NCBI GenBank assembly: GCA_963812885.1
Contig: CAWEWZ010000007.1
Location: 372,001 to 436,000, forward strand
Direction: 5' to 3'
Source: Bog-756 sp963812885
GTDB lineage: Bacteria > Actinomycetota > Acidimicrobiia > Acidimicrobiales > RAAP-2
DNA: 64,000 bases
Shown here piece by piece: positions 35,909 through 46,206 of this stretch. Positions within the stretch are counted from its first letter, which is position 1; each line of letters begins with the position of its first letter. The notes beneath the pieces are model-generated. The model was given only the letters and a program-made list of their open reading frames with translations. It did not search any database and was not told the origin of the DNA. The translations under genes were made by a program, and so were the position numbers.

Positions 35909-36732
35909 TCACCCAAGGGCCCGTCGTCGGAACCCGGCCATCCCCACCCCCATGAGCACCACCAGCGAGCCGACGGCCACCACGAAACAGATCCAGGTCT
36001 GGATGTGGGGCACCCCGGGCGCCATCAGGCCGCGCAGTCCCTCGCTCACGTAGGTCATCGGATTGAGCGCCGACACCACCTGGAACCAGCGGAGCTGGCT
36101 GAGCGAGGGCCACGGGTACTGGCTCGAACCGGTGAAGATGAGCGGGGTGAGCACCAGCGTCAGGGTCACGCTGATCCGGTTGGGCGGAACATAGGTGCCC
36201 AGGATGAGGCCCATGGCCGCACCCAGCAGGGCGCCCAGGACGATCATCACCACCACCGCCGGGGCGGTCGACGCCTGCCAGGGGATCGAACCCAGGATCC
36301 ACACCCCGACCGGGAACATCACCGCCGCGGCCACGCACGCCCGCATGGCCGCGAAGACCACCTTCTCCACGGCCACCGCCCCGATGGGGAGTGGGGCCAG
36401 CAGGCGGTCCTCGATCTCGTTGCTGTACGAGAACTCGATGACCAGGGGGAGCGCGGTGCTCTGCAACCCGGTGAGCACGGCGGCCAGTGCCACCAGGCCG
36501 GGGAAGAGCACCTCCTCGTACCCGGGTCTGGCGTACCCGAGCTCGGTGAGCACCTTGCCGAACACGAACAGCAGGAACAGGGGCTGCAGGATGACCTGGG
36601 CCAGGAAGACCGGGAACTCGCGGCCGGTGACGAAGAGGTCGCGCCGGAGGATGGCCAGGAAGGTCCGGCCCGGACCCCAGTGGGGCAGGTGCTCGAGGCC
36701 GGACCGGCTCCGGCGGCGGTGGCCGTGGTCAA
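35909..36732 (-). CDS. ABC-2 type transporter permease, frameshifted near its start
   Basis: About 274 residues, six predicted membrane segments: FPVFLAQVILQPLFLLFVFG, LFPGLVALAAVLTGLQSTAL, AMRACVAAAVMFPVGVWILG, AVVVMIVLGALLGAAMGLIL, ISVTLTLVLTPLIFTGSSQY and WICFVVAVGSLVVLMGVGMA. It matches the DrrB-type membrane partner of drug/lipid exporters. TTG at 36732 overlapping the ATPase stop (TTGA) is my start choice; one base appears missing near 36700 before the conserved GLEHLPHWGPGRTFLAILRR. It works with the ATPase encoded just upstream. Confidence 0.75.
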
Positions 36733-37770
36733 CGGAGGGCCCTCCCGGTCAGGTGGATGAAGACGTCTTCGAGATTGGGCTCGCCCAGCCGGGCGTCGGT
36801 CAGCCGGCCCCCGGTGGCGCTGATGGCCTGGGCCACCGGGGCCACGAAGGCCGCGGCCTCCCCCTCCACGTAGATCCGCAGGCGCGAGACCGTTCCCGCC
36901 CGGATCGTCCAGCGACTCGATCTGGCTCACCCCGGGAAGCGCCCCGACGGCGGCACCGATGGCGGCGCCGTCGGCCCCCGGCTCCCGGTCGATGGTGCAG
37001 TCGAGGGTGCGCTCGCCGGTCATGCCCCGGACCAGGGCGGCGGGTGTGTCCAGCGCCAGCAGGGTGCCGTGGTCGATGATGGCCACCCGGTCGCTCAGGG
37101 TGGCCGCCTCGTCCATGTCGTGGGTGGTGATCACCACCGTGGTCCCCGCCGCCCGCAATTCGGCCACCTTCTCCCACAGGAACAGCCGGGCGGCCGGGTC
37201 GAGCCCGGTCGACGGTTCGTCGAGGAACAGGACGGCGGGAGCGTGCATGAGGGCGCGGGCGATCATCATCCGCTGGATCTGGCCGCCCGAGAAGTCGTCG
37301 GGCCGCCCGTTGGAGCGGTCGGCCAGCCCGAACTGCCCGAGCAGGTGGTCGGCCAGCTGTTGGCGCCTCCCCCGGGGCACCCCGTGATAGCTGGCATGGA
37401 AGAGGAGGTTCTGGCGGACCGACAGCGAGCGGTCGAGGTTGTTCTGCTGGGGGACCACGCCGAGCACGCGGCGGGCCCCGACCGGATCGGCGACCACATC
37501 GACGCCGGCCACCAGGGCACGTCCCCGGGTGGGACGGATCCGGGTGGTCAGGATGCCGATGGTGGTGGTCTTGCCGGCCCCGTTGGGACCGAGGAAGCCG
37601 AAGACCTCGCCCCGCCGGACCTGGAAGCTGACCCCGGCCAGCGAGTCGGTGGGAGCCTTCGGGTACCGCTTGACCAGATCGGCCACCTCGACGGCGTGGG
37701 GACCGTCGCCGGCCGCCGGCGGCGTGCCGAGGAGGGCTCCGCCTGTCCGATCGTGAGCCCCGACGTTCAT
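36729..37770 (-). CDS. ABC transporter ATP-binding protein (DrrA/ABC-2 type), frameshifted
   Basis: About 346 residues. Walker A GFLGPNGAGKTTTIGIL, Q-loop VVPQQNNLDRSLSVRQNL, signature FSGGQIQRMMIARALMHAP, Walker B AVLFLDEPSTGLDP and the H-loop ITTHDMDEAATLSDRV. One extra base near 36910 separates this core from the C-terminal VSRLRIYVEGEAAAFVAPV and LGEPNLEDVFIHLTGRALR, typical of DrrA-type exporters. AAGGAG precedes the ATG. It powers export of a lipid or small molecule through the adjacent permease. It is divergent from the substrate-binding protein across an operator. Confidence 0.85.
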
Positions 37771-37844
37771 GTCCTGCGATCTCCTTGCGAGGATGGTCCC
37801 TGGCTGACCGGCCGGCTCGACGAGCCTCCGGTCGCCGACGACGA

Positions 37845-37867
37845 TACGGTACTGACGGTAGCGTCAC
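37845..37867. promoter_or_regulatory. Operator CTGACGGTAGCGTCAC in a divergent intergenic region
   Basis: The 16-bp site (37852-37867) matches CTGACG-N4-CGTCAG in 11 of 12 arm positions. TACGGT (37845-37850) just upstream is a possible rightward -10 box. The site lies between the ABC exporter and the substrate-binding protein gene. Confidence 0.55.
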
Positions 37868-37948
37868 ACATTGAGGGCCGTGTGATGGCGTGGGGGGATC
37901 CGTGCCGGTCGGCTCGACGGGCTGGTGGCACCAGAAGGAGCGATGCAC

Positions 37949-39483
37949 ATGAGTGGACGGACCCGGTGGAACCCACTGGGGGGGATGGCCCGGTCATGGG
38001 GCCATTTCGTCCGGCGTCGCCGCTCGACCCAGATCCGCACCGTGGTGCTGGTCGTCGCCGTCATCGCCGGCACCACCGTCTGGGTGGCCACCTCTCCGTC
38101 CGGTTCGTCGGCGCCGCCGCCGTCGAGCCCGGCGGTGACCACCGGTGGGTCGGGGGGCTGGCGGGCCCAGCCCGGTCAGCTCGGCCAGTACCTCGAGCCG
38201 CGGCGTCACCGACCACAGCATCAACGTGGTCTTCCCGGTGGTCGCCCTCGGATCGCTGGCCGGCAAGGAGGGATTCGCCTCCGACGCCGAGTTCGGTGAA
38301 CAGACCAAGGCCATCGATCTCTTCGTCAAGCAGATCAACGACAAGGGCGGGATCCACGGCCGGAAGATCAATCCGATCATCACCACCTTCGACCCGACCA
38401 GCGAGACCGAGATGCGGGCGCTGTGCAAGACGTGGACCGAGGGGTCACCGGCGGCCTTCGCGGTGCTGGACGGGCTCGGGGACTGGACGGGCGACGACCA
38501 GCTCTGCATCACCCAGGAGGGGAAGACGCCCTTCATCGGACAGTGGACCACGGTGACCAACTGGACCAACCAGGGCTCGCCCTACCTGTGGTGGACCGGC
38601 CCCGACCAGGCGGTCATCCTCCAGGCCGTGGTGAACTGGGGACTGACCGCCAACCTGCTCGGGGGCGACGATCAAGGTGGGCGTCATCGCCGGTGACCGG
38701 GCCTCGGACCAGCTGGCCCTCAACGACTACCTCCTGCCCGACCTGCGCCGGGCCGGCGTCACCCCGGTGGTCAAGACCATCGACGCCGACCCCAACGACA
38801 CGGCCACCACCGACGCCGAGGCCCCCCTGGTCATCCAGCAGCTCCGGAGTGCCGGCGTGACCTCGGTCCTCCCGCTGATCCCCTTCAACGTCTTCTATCC
38901 GGTGCTCCAGGCCGAGACCGCCCAGCAGTGGTTCCCCAAGCTGCTCCTGAGCGACTACGAGGAGAGCATCACCGCCGCCCTCGGGCTGCTGCCGGTCCCC
39001 TACGCCAAGGCCCTCGACGGCCAGGAGGGCCTGACCACCGAGACCCTCGGCGGCATCGACGACGACCGCCCCGAGAGCCAGGGCGGCTACGACCCCGGGG
39101 TGCGCAAGTGCTGGAAGGTCTGGCACAAGGCCTATCCCCAGATCCCACCGGGCAACCAGAGCGACTTCATCGAGGAGCAGGGCCCGGTGGTCGGCTGGTG
39201 CCAGGTGATCGCGCTGTTCGCCACCGCCGCCGAGCACGCCGGGGCCGACCTCAACCGGCGGACCTTCGTCACCGCCATGTCCAAGATCACCGACTTCCCC
39301 GGCACCAACACCCCGGTGCTCAGCTACGGCCCGGACAAGCGCTACGGGCCGACCAAGTACCAGGTGGTCCGGCTGCACATCAACTCGCCGGTCTCGACCC
39401 TCTGTCATCTCCCGAAGAACAAGGTGCCCCAGTTCACCTGTTGGGTCCGCGTCCAGCCCTGGCTGCCCCTGCCCACCGGCTGA
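37949..39483 (+). CDS. Liv-type ABC transporter substrate-binding protein, frameshifted
   Basis: About 510 residues. One N-terminal membrane segment (TVVLVVAVIAGTTVWVATSP) without a lipobox is followed by a Ser/Gly/Pro linker. The Peripla_BP fold runs from VTDHSINVVFPVVALGSLAG through NDKGGIHGRKINPIITTFDP, VGVIAGDRASDQLALNDYLL and DFIEEQGPVVGWCQVIALFA. Extra bases near 38158 and 38666 break the frame. AAGGAG is 8 bases before the ATG at 37949, better than the ATG at 37943. There is no permease beside it, so it may serve the MFS-ATPase/LivHM/LivG system at 49-54 kb or another system elsewhere. Confidence 0.8.
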
Positions 39484-39537
39484 GGGGGCCGGCGGGGAAC
39501 GTGCCCGCCCCGATCCGACCGCTGCTAGACAAGCCCG

Positions 39538-41150
39538 ATGAGCGACCGCTCCCGGCAGGACGGGATCCCCTGGTGGCAGCGTGGGGTCCTCTACCAGATC
39601 TATCCCCGCTCCTTTGCCGACTCCAACGGTGACGGGGTCGGTGACCTGCCCGGGATCATCGACCGGCTCGACCACCTCGAGTGGTTGGGTGTGGACGGGA
39701 TCTGGCTCAGCCCGGTCACCGTCTCACCCAACGCCGACTGGGGTTACGACGTGGCCGACTTCACGGCGGTGGACCCGACCCTCGGGTACCCTGGCCGACG
39801 TCGACCGGCTCATCGCCGAGTCGGGCCGGCGGGGTATCCGCGTGCTCGTGGACCTGGTCCCCAACCACACCAGCGTCGAGCATCCCTGGTTCGTCGACTC
39901 CCGGTCCTCACGGACGGCGTCTCATCGCAACTGGTACGTGTGGGCCGACCCCAAGGCCGACGGATCGCCGCCCAACAACTGGGTGTCCAGCTTCGGCGGA
40001 CCGGCCTGGACGTTCCACGAGGACACCGGGCAGTACTACCTCCACAACCATCTGGTCGAGCAGCCCGACCTCAACTGGTGGGACCAGGACGTCCGGGCCG
40101 CCTTCGACCCGATCCTGGCCTTCTGGCTCGACCGGGGAGTGGCCGGCTTCCGCATCGACGTGTGCAACATCATCATCAAGGACGCTCAGCTGCGGGACAA
40201 CCCGCCGGCCACCGAGGAGGACACCTTCGAGGAGCAGCTCTTCGGGCAGCGGTCGGTGTACAACGCCAACCGGCCCGAGGTCCACGAGGTGCTCCGGCAC
40301 TGGCGGGCCCTCACCGACGGGTACCCCGAGGGGGTGCTGCTCGGGGAGACGCCGGTCGAGACGGTGGAGGCCCTGGCCGCCTACTACGGCACCGGCGGCG
40401 ACGAGTTGCACATGGCCTTCAACTTCCCGTTCATCAACTCGCCGTTGGACCCGGTGGCCATGCGCGCCATCGTGGAGGACGTCGAGCGGGGCCTGCCCGC
40501 CGGGGCCTGGCCGGTGTGGACGGGCTCGAACCACGACATGTTCCGGTTCGCCACCCGGTGGGCCGGGGGCGACGTCGCCAAGGCCCGGGTCGGTCTGCTC
40601 CTGCTCCTCGCCCTGCGGGGCACGCCCGTCCTCTACCAGGGCGACGAGATCGGGCAGCCCGACACCGACGTGCCCCATGACCGGATGCGGGACCCGCTCG
40701 GCGTTCTCTACTGGCCGGCCTACTCGGGACGGGACGCCGGCCGGACCCCGATGCAGTGGCGGGACGGGCCCGGTGGCGGGTTCACCGAGCCCGGGGTGGA
40801 GCCCTGGCTGCCGTTCGGCGACCTGACCGGGTGGCAACGTCGAGGCCCAGCGCCACGACCCCGCCTCCATGCTCAGCCTGGCCCGGGACCTCATCGCCCT
40901 GCGACGGGCGACGCCCGAGCTCCATCAGGGCTCCTACCGGACGCTCGAGGTCACGCCGGGAGCATGGGCCTGGAGCCGCGACGAGGGGGTGGTGGTCCTG
41001 CTCGGCATGTCCGAGGGGGAGGGGGCGCTCGAGGGCTTCTCGGGCACGGTGCTGCTCGGCACCGACCGCCGCCGCGACGGTGAGCAGGTCGAGGGGACCC
41101 TGCGGGTGCACGGATGGGAAGGCGTGGTGGCCGAGCGCGGCGACCCCTGA
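39538..41150 (+). CDS. GH13 alpha-glucosidase/amylase family enzyme, frameshifted
   Basis: About 536 residues. GVLYQIYPRSFADSNGDGVG is the standard opening. Region I is LVDLVPNHTS, region II GVAGFRIDVCN with the nucleophile Asp, region III VLLGETPVETVE with the acid/base Glu, and region IV WTGSNHDMFRF with the NHD triad. PVLYQGDEIG follows. Extra bases near 39790 and 40836 break the frame (PTLG to TLADVDRLIAESG; DLTG to GNVEAQRHDPASML). It hydrolyses alpha-glucosidic bonds of oligosaccharides in the cytoplasm. The ATG lies 6 bases after TAGACA, and no Shine-Dalgarno sequence is seen. Confidence 0.85.
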
Positions 41151-41173
41151 GCGGGCCCGCCCGGGGTGGAGGT

Positions 41174-41888
41174 TCAGGCCGGCGGGCCGGCCCCGGTCAG
41201 CCACTCGAGACCGCCGGCCAGGTGGCGGAGGTAGGCCGGGCTCTCCCAGGCGGCCGGGAAGTGGCCGAGGGAGGTGGAGAAGACCCGCCCCGCACCCTCG
41301 GTGAAGTACCACGACAGCGGATGGCCGACTCCGCCGTTGCCGTCGGTGGCGGCCGGCCCGCCGTCCCGGCCCAGCTCCTCGGCGCGTGCCGCCAACAGCA
41401 CCCGGGCATCGGGGCGGAGGTCCCGGAACTGGTACACCTCGTCGTGCCAGCGCCAGGTCTGACCGAGGTGGGCGACCGCCGGGTGGGTCGGGTTCGACGA
41501 CATCCAGCGTGCACCACTGGGTCCAGGGATGGCCGTCGAAACGGGCCCCGACCACCATCCCGTAGTCAGGCCATCCGTAGCAGGAATCGGTGGCCGAGTG
41601 GATGGCCAGCACCGAGGTGCGTCCGGCCCGCAGCCCGTCGACGAGGGCCGCCTGCTGTTCCGCCGACCACGGGGTCTCCCCGATGGTGAACAGGGCCACC
41701 ACCGGCGCCGCGGCCAGCATCCCGGGGTCGAGGGTGCGGACGTCGGTCACCCGCTGGAAGGACAGCCCGGCCCGCTCGGCCAGCTGGGCCACGGCGGTGG
41801 CCGACTGGTCGAGCACGCCGTGCACCCCCGCCGGGCCGTCCCGGTAGGGGGCGACCTGGGTCACGTAGAGGAGGGACGGGCTCGTCAT
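41174..41888 (-). CDS. ThuA-like (trehalose utilisation) domain protein, frameshifted
   Basis: About 237 residues of the ThuA/glutamine-amidotransferase-like fold: GVLDQSATAVAQLAERAGLS, APVVALFTIGETPWSAEQQA, VLAIHSATDSCYGWPDYGMV, GARFDGHPWTQWCTLDVVEP, and after one extra base near 41497, THPAVAHLGQTWRWHDEVYQ and SWYFTEGAGRVFSTSLGHFP. The last segment (GRVFSTSLGH) is the ThuA hallmark. ThuA proteins help oxidise trehalose or related disaccharides to 3-keto forms. The ATG is 7 bases after TAGGAT, a leaderless arrangement. It is divergent from the glycoside hydrolase lipoprotein gene. Confidence 0.82.
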
Positions 41889-41936
41889 CGGCGCGATCCT
41901 AACGGTGGACCGGGGGCGCCACCCGGACGTCCGCCC

Positions 41937-41977
41937 TAGTGTTCGCGGCTATGACCGCGCCCCGGCCCGACCGATGA
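41937..41977 (+). promoter_or_regulatory. Leaderless mini-ORF MTAPRPDR before the lipoprotein gene
   Basis: TAGTGT (41937-41942) is followed by 8 bases and an 8-codon ORF (41951-41977). Its TGA overlaps the lipoprotein ATG at 41974 (ATGA). There is no Shine-Dalgarno sequence for the main gene outside this ORF. Confidence 0.5.
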
Positions 41978-43126
41978 ACCGGGCCCGGGCGCGCTGGTCG
42001 GTTCCGGCGCTGGCCCTGGCCCTGGCGCTGGTGGCCGGATGCGGGAGCACCGCGGCCCCGGCCCCGTCGGGCCGAACGCGCCCCCCGGTCCTGACCGCGG
42101 GCCAGCTGGCCGCCGGGGCCGGCCACGCCTGCATCACCGGCGGCGCGGGCGCTCCGACCGTCGACTGGTCGGCACTGCGCCAACCCGATCCTCTCCTCGC
42201 CGGCCGCCGGGGTGAAGGACGAGGCCTTGGTCTGGGCGGCCGGGCGGTGGCACATGTTGTTCAGCGACGTGACCACCGACCCGTCACTCCCCGGAGGGGT
42301 GTCCTGGGACATCGCCTCGGCGACCAGCACCGACCTGGTCCACTGGTCGACGCCCTCCCGGTGGCCACCCCAAACCGGCGTGCTCGGTGTGGCCTCCCCG
42401 GACATCGGGCGCGATCCGTCCGGGAACTTCGTCGTCACCTACCAGTCCGACCCGGGGGAGACCTCGCCGCCGGGCCGGCAGGACCGCCTCTACTACCGGA
42501 CGTCGGCCGACCTCGAGCACTGGTCGGCGCCGCACCCGCTGGCCCACGCGCTGGCCCCGGCGCCCGATGACCGGATGATCGACGGCGCCCTGGTCTACAC
42601 CGGCCACCAGCTCCTGTTGGGGTTCAAGTACTCGTCGCCCACCCAGCCCGACGTGTTCGAGATCGCCCGCTCGACGAGCGGTTCGCGGCAGGGTCCGTGG
42701 CAACTGGTCGGCCGTCCCCGCATCCACGTCGACGGCGGCACCGTCGAGAACGGCGAATTCGTCAAGGTGGACGGGCGGTGGCGCCTGGTGGCCACGTCGG
42801 ACAATCTGGACCAGCCGTGGCTGTTCACCCTGGCCGGCGATCCGGACACCCCCACCGGATGGCTGCGGTGGAGCCGCGGATACGAGCTGGACGTGCCGTC
42901 GCAGGCGTTCGACAGCGGGCCGGGGATCTCGAGCATCGGCTACGAGCACGCCAACTCGGCCTTCCTCTGTGCCGCCGGCTCCTCGCCGGGCCACGACGTC
43001 TACCTGGTCTACGCGGGCAGTGACGAGCTCACCCGCTTCGACGGATGGGGCCACGCCGAGATCGGCGTGGCCCGCAGCACCGACCTGGTCCATTGGCAGG
43101 TGCCGCCCGGGGGGCCGGCTGGATAG
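41974..43126 (+). CDS. Secreted lipoprotein with five-bladed beta-propeller glycoside hydrolase fold, frameshifted
   Basis: About 383 residues. A signal peptide with lipobox (LALALVAGCGST) anchors it outside the cell. After one extra base near 42181 the domain reads NPILSSPAAGVKDEALVWAA, WHMLFSDVTTDPSLPGGVSW, STDLVHWSTPSRWP, RMIDGALVYTGHQLLLGFKY and GGTVENGEFVKVDGRWRLVA, ending STDLVHWQVP. Repeated STDLVHW blades and internal acidic residues fit GH43/GH32-like propellers. The subfamily is not assignable by eye. It probably trims an extracellular oligosaccharide for import, in keeping with the cytoplasmic GH13 and GH4 enzymes nearby. Confidence 0.7.
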
Positions 43127-43175
43127 AGTGACGCCTATGTCAGGCAGCTCCCAGGTCGACGACCGGAGGGATTGA
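43124..43175 (+). promoter_or_regulatory. GH4 operon promoter, operator and mini-ORF MSGSSQVDDRRD
   Basis: TAGAGT (43124-43129), which begins in the stop codon of the lipoprotein gene, is a -10 box 7 bases before a 12-codon ORF (43137-43175). The site GTGACG-CCTA-TGTCAG (43128-43143) overlaps the -10 box and that start, in the same register as at the Gfo/Idh gene. The mini-ORF contains the GGAGG used by GH4, and its TGA overlaps a TTG at 43172. Confidence 0.55.
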
Positions 43176-43180
43176 GCACC

Positions 43181-44531
43181 ATGCAGATCACCATCATCGG
43201 CGGCGGGAGCTACCAGTGGACCCCCGAGCTGCTCGCCGACCTGCTCGGGACCGAGTCGCTGCGCGGCGCTCACTACGTCCTCGAGGACATCGACCCCGCT
43301 CCCCTGGAGAAGATGATGGCCCTCGGTCAGCTGGTGGGCGAGGCCCTGGGGGCCAAGGCCACCTTCGCCACTACCACCGATCAGCGGCGGGCGCTCGACG
43401 GGGCCGACTTCGTCATCGTGACCATCTCCACCGGCGGGTTCGGTTCGATGGCCGTCGATCTCGACGTGCCCGCCCGCCACGGGATCCGGCAGTCGGTGGG
43501 CGACACCGTCGGCCCCGGCGGCATCAACCGGTCCCTGCGGAACATCCCGGTGCTCGTCGGCGTGGGCGAGGACATGGGGAAGGTGTGTCCGGACGCATGG
43601 CTGCTCAACATCACCAACCCGATGACCTGCCTGACCCGGGCGGTGTGCCGGCAGACCGCGGTCAAGACGGTCGGGCTGTGCCACGAGGTCGGCAACTGGA
43701 CCATGGACCTGGCCATCGCCCTCGGCAAGCGCCACGAAGCAGTCCGGGCCACCGTGGCCGGCGTCAACCACTTCCCGGTGGTCACTGCCCTCGAGGTCGA
43801 CGGCGAGGACGGGTACCCGATCCTGGCCGAGATGGTGGCCGAGGCCGGGGGACTGGCCGCGCTGGCGCCCCATCCCGATCGCCCCCGGGCCGAGGAGTTC
43901 TCACGGCTCGACTTCGTCCAGCGCCACGCCCTGAAGCTGACGATGCTCGAGAAGTGGGGCGCCCTCCCCGCCGCCGGCGACCGCCACATCGCCGAGTTCG
44001 TGCCCTGGGTGCTCACCGAGGCGTCGGGGTGGGGAGCCGACTACAACATCGAGCTCACCCCCATCGCCCGGCGGCAGGAGCACCAGGAGGGCTACATCGC
44101 CGATGTGGACGCCTGGCTGGCCGGATCGAAGACGTTGCAGACCTGGGCCTCGGGGGAGCTCCCGGCCCTGGTCATCGACTCGCTGGTCACCGGCGAGCCC
44201 CGCGAGCTGCCGGTCAACATCCCCAACGCCGGCCAGGTGCCCGACGTCCCCGCCGACGCCGTCGTCGAGTCGATCTGCGTGGTCGACGGGAAGGGCATCC
44301 GCGGCCGCGACGTGGCGCCGCTGCCCCCGCCCTATGCCGAGCTGGTCCGCCGGCACGTGGCCGTGGCCGAGTGCACGGTGGCCGCCGCCCTCGACGGGGA
44401 CCGGAGGTCTGGCCGAGACGGCCTTCTTCCTCGACCCCCTGGCCGGGCGCGGGGATCTCCACGACACCGAGGCCATGGTCGCCGAGCTCCTGTCGGGAAC
44501 CGCCCAGTGGCTCCCGCAGTTCGGCAACTGA
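43181..44531 (+). CDS. GH4 family NAD-dependent glycosidase, frameshifted at the C-terminus
   Basis: About 449 residues. MQITIIGGGSYQWTPELLAD is the NAD-binding opening unique to GH4. WLLNITNPMTCLTRAV, VGLCHEVGNWTMDLA (Cys metal ligand) and TVAGVNHFPVVTAL (His metal ligand) form the Mn/NAD site. One extra base near 44410 leads into LAETAFFLDPLAG. GH4 enzymes cleave alpha- or beta-glycosides by transient oxidation at C3, and act on phosphorylated or acidic sugars. An alpha-galactosidase/alpha-glucuronidase-like activity is possible. GGAGG lies 11 bases before the ATG; TTG at 43172, coupled to the mini-ORF, is the alternative start. First gene of the sugar operon. Confidence 0.85.
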
Positions 44532-44545
44532 CGGGGAGGGTCACC

Positions 44546-45433
44546 ATGCAGCTCGGCTTCATCGGTCTCGGGGCCATGGGACTGCCCATGACCCGGCACC
44601 TGCTCGAGGCCGGGCACCAGGTGACGGTGGCCTCGCGCAGCCGGGGCCCGATCGAACAGGCCGTGGCCCTGGGCGCGGCCGATGGCGGCTCACCCACCGC
44701 GGTGGCCGAGGCCAGCGAGATCGTCATGCTCTGCGTTCCCAGCTCGCCACAGGTGACCGAGGTGGTCGACCAGCTGCTGCCGGCGCTCGGCCCGGGCCAG
44801 GTGGTGGTCGACTGCTCGACCATCGACCCCGAGGTGGCCCGGGCCCAGCACCAGCGGGTGACGGCCACCGGCGCCGGCTTCCTCGACGCCCCGCTCTCGG
44901 GCGGCACGGCCGGCGCCGAGAAGGGGACGCTCACCCTGATGGTCGGGGGCGACGAGGCCACGTTGGCCACGGTGCGCCCGGCGCTCGAACCCTTCGCCGG
45001 CCTGGTCGTCCACGTGGGCGGCCCCGGGATGGGCCAGGTGGTCAAGCTGTGCAACAACCTGATCTACGCGGCCCAGATGGTGGCCACCTCGGAGGCCACC
45101 GCCCTGGCCCTCAAGTCCGGCGTCGACCTCGACAAGCTCTACGAGGTCCTGGTCCACGCCACCGGCGACTGCGTTGCCGTCCGCACCCGGCTGCCGGTGG
45201 CCGGTGTGGTGCCCGACAGCCCGGCGTCCAACGGGTGGCGGCCCGGATTCATGACCGACCTGATGGCCAAGGACCTCGACCTCGCCCTCAACTACGCGGC
45301 CGGTGCCGGGGTGCCGATCGCCACCACGGCCACCGCCCGGCAGGCGCTGACCGCGGCCACCACCGCCGGGTACGGGCGCGAGGACTTCTCGGCCGTGGCC
45401 AAGGTGATCTTCGCGTTGTCCGGGCTGGCGTGA
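44546..45433 (+). CDS. 3-hydroxyisobutyrate dehydrogenase family NAD(P)-dependent oxidoreductase
   Basis: Intact, 295 residues. MQLGFIGLGAMGLPMTRHLL is the Rossmann motif. FLDAPLSGGTAGAEKGTLTL is the substrate-binding DAPVSGG-type motif, and GMGQVVKLCNNLIYAAQMVA carries the catalytic Lys. The family includes 3-hydroxyisobutyrate, tartronate semialdehyde and sulfolactaldehyde reductases. In this operon it more likely acts on an aldolase-derived C3/C4 hydroxy-aldehyde or -acid. GGGGAGGG precedes the ATG, and its stop overlaps the aldolase start. Confidence 0.88.
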   Translation: MQLGFIGLGAMGLPMTRHLLEAGHQVTVASRSRGPIEQAVALGAADGGSPTAVAEASEIVMLCVPSSPQVTEVVDQLLPALGPGQVVVDCSTIDPEVARAQHQRVTATGAGFLDAPLSGGTAGAEKGTLTLMVGGDEATLATVRPALEPFAGLVVHVGGPGMGQVVKLCNNLIYAAQMVATSEATALALKSGVDLDKLYEVLVHATGDCVAVRTRLPVAGVVPDSPASNGWRPGFMTDLMAKDLDLALNYAAGAGVPIATTATARQALTAATTAGYGREDFSAVAKVIFALSGLA

Positions 45434-46206
45434 GCGGGCCGGCGGACGCGTCCGGCGGCCGCCCCGGCTTCCCCGCCCTCGTGCTGGCGGCCGATCACCG
45501 GGCCCGCGGGGTGATGACCATCGAGCGCAACGCCGACTACCTGCGGGCGCTCCGCGAGGCCCTGCCGTACTGCGACGGCATCCTGGCCACCGTGCAGCCG
45601 CTGACCGAGCTGGCCCGCATCGGTGCCCTCGGGTCCGGCCAGCGCACCTATCTCTCCATCAACCGCACCGGCCTCGCCGGTGCGGCCTTCGAGCTCGACG
45701 ACCGGTTGGTGGCCAGCGTGGCCCGCGCCGCCGAGGACGGGTGGACGGGCATCAAGCTGATGACCCGGATCGACCTCGACGACCCGGGAGGGGCGGCCGC
45801 CCTCGAGCTGCTCGGCCGGGTGCTGGAGGATGCCCGCTCGTCGTCACTCGAAGCCCTGATCGAACCGGTGATGTGGCGGGCCGGGACCATGTCCAGGGTG
45901 ACCTCGGACATCGTGCTGGCCGCGGTGATCGCCCACGACCTGGGCGCCCCCCTGCTCAAGGTGCCCGTCCCCGATGTCCCCGCCGGTGGGGCCCGGGTCG
46001 AGGCCGTGGCCCGGATCGTGGCCAGCGTCGGTGTGCCCGTCCTCTTCCTCGGCGGTCCCCATGACCATCGGGATCGGGTCCTCGAGGAGACCCGTGACGT
46101 CATGGAGGGTGGAGCCGCCGGACTGGCCATGGGACGGGCCATCTTCCAGGAGGCGTCGCCCGCGGCCATGGCCGAGGAGCTGGCCGAGGTCGTGCACGGC
46201 CGGTGA
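45430..46206 (+). CDS. Class I aldolase-like (Cgl0159-type) protein
   Basis: Intact, 258 residues of a (beta/alpha)8 barrel: PALVLAADHRARGVMTIERN, CDGILATVQPLTELARIGAL, DGWTGIKLMTRIDL with a Lys at a Schiff-base-like position, LIEPVMWR, LGAPLLKVPVP and VPVLFLGGPHDHRDRVLEET, ending GLAMGRAIFQE. It resembles the Cgl0159/LacD/YihT-like aldolases that split phosphorylated ketoses or ketoacids. The GTG start overlaps the dehydrogenase stop (GTGA) and its stop overlaps the kinase start (GTGA), so three enzymes are translated in series. A product passed to the dehydrogenase is a reasonable inference. Confidence 0.75.
   Translation: MSGPADASGGRPGFPALVLAADHRARGVMTIERNADYLRALREALPYCDGILATVQPLTELARIGALGSGQRTYLSINRTGLAGAAFELDDRLVASVARAAEDGWTGIKLMTRIDLDDPGGAAALELLGRVLEDARSSSLEALIEPVMWRAGTMSRVTSDIVLAAVIAHDLGAPLLKVPVPDVPAGGARVEAVARIVASVGVPVLFLGGPHDHRDRVLEETRDVMEGGAAGLAMGRAIFQEASPAAMAEELAEVVHGR

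Noticed and set aside
43216..46206. A 996-residue plus-strand frame across GH4 and HIBADH genes
   Set aside because: Only its last part (from 45430) is a real gene, the aldolase; the rest is a Pro/Arg/Gly-rich shadow of the GH4 and dehydrogenase genes in another frame.
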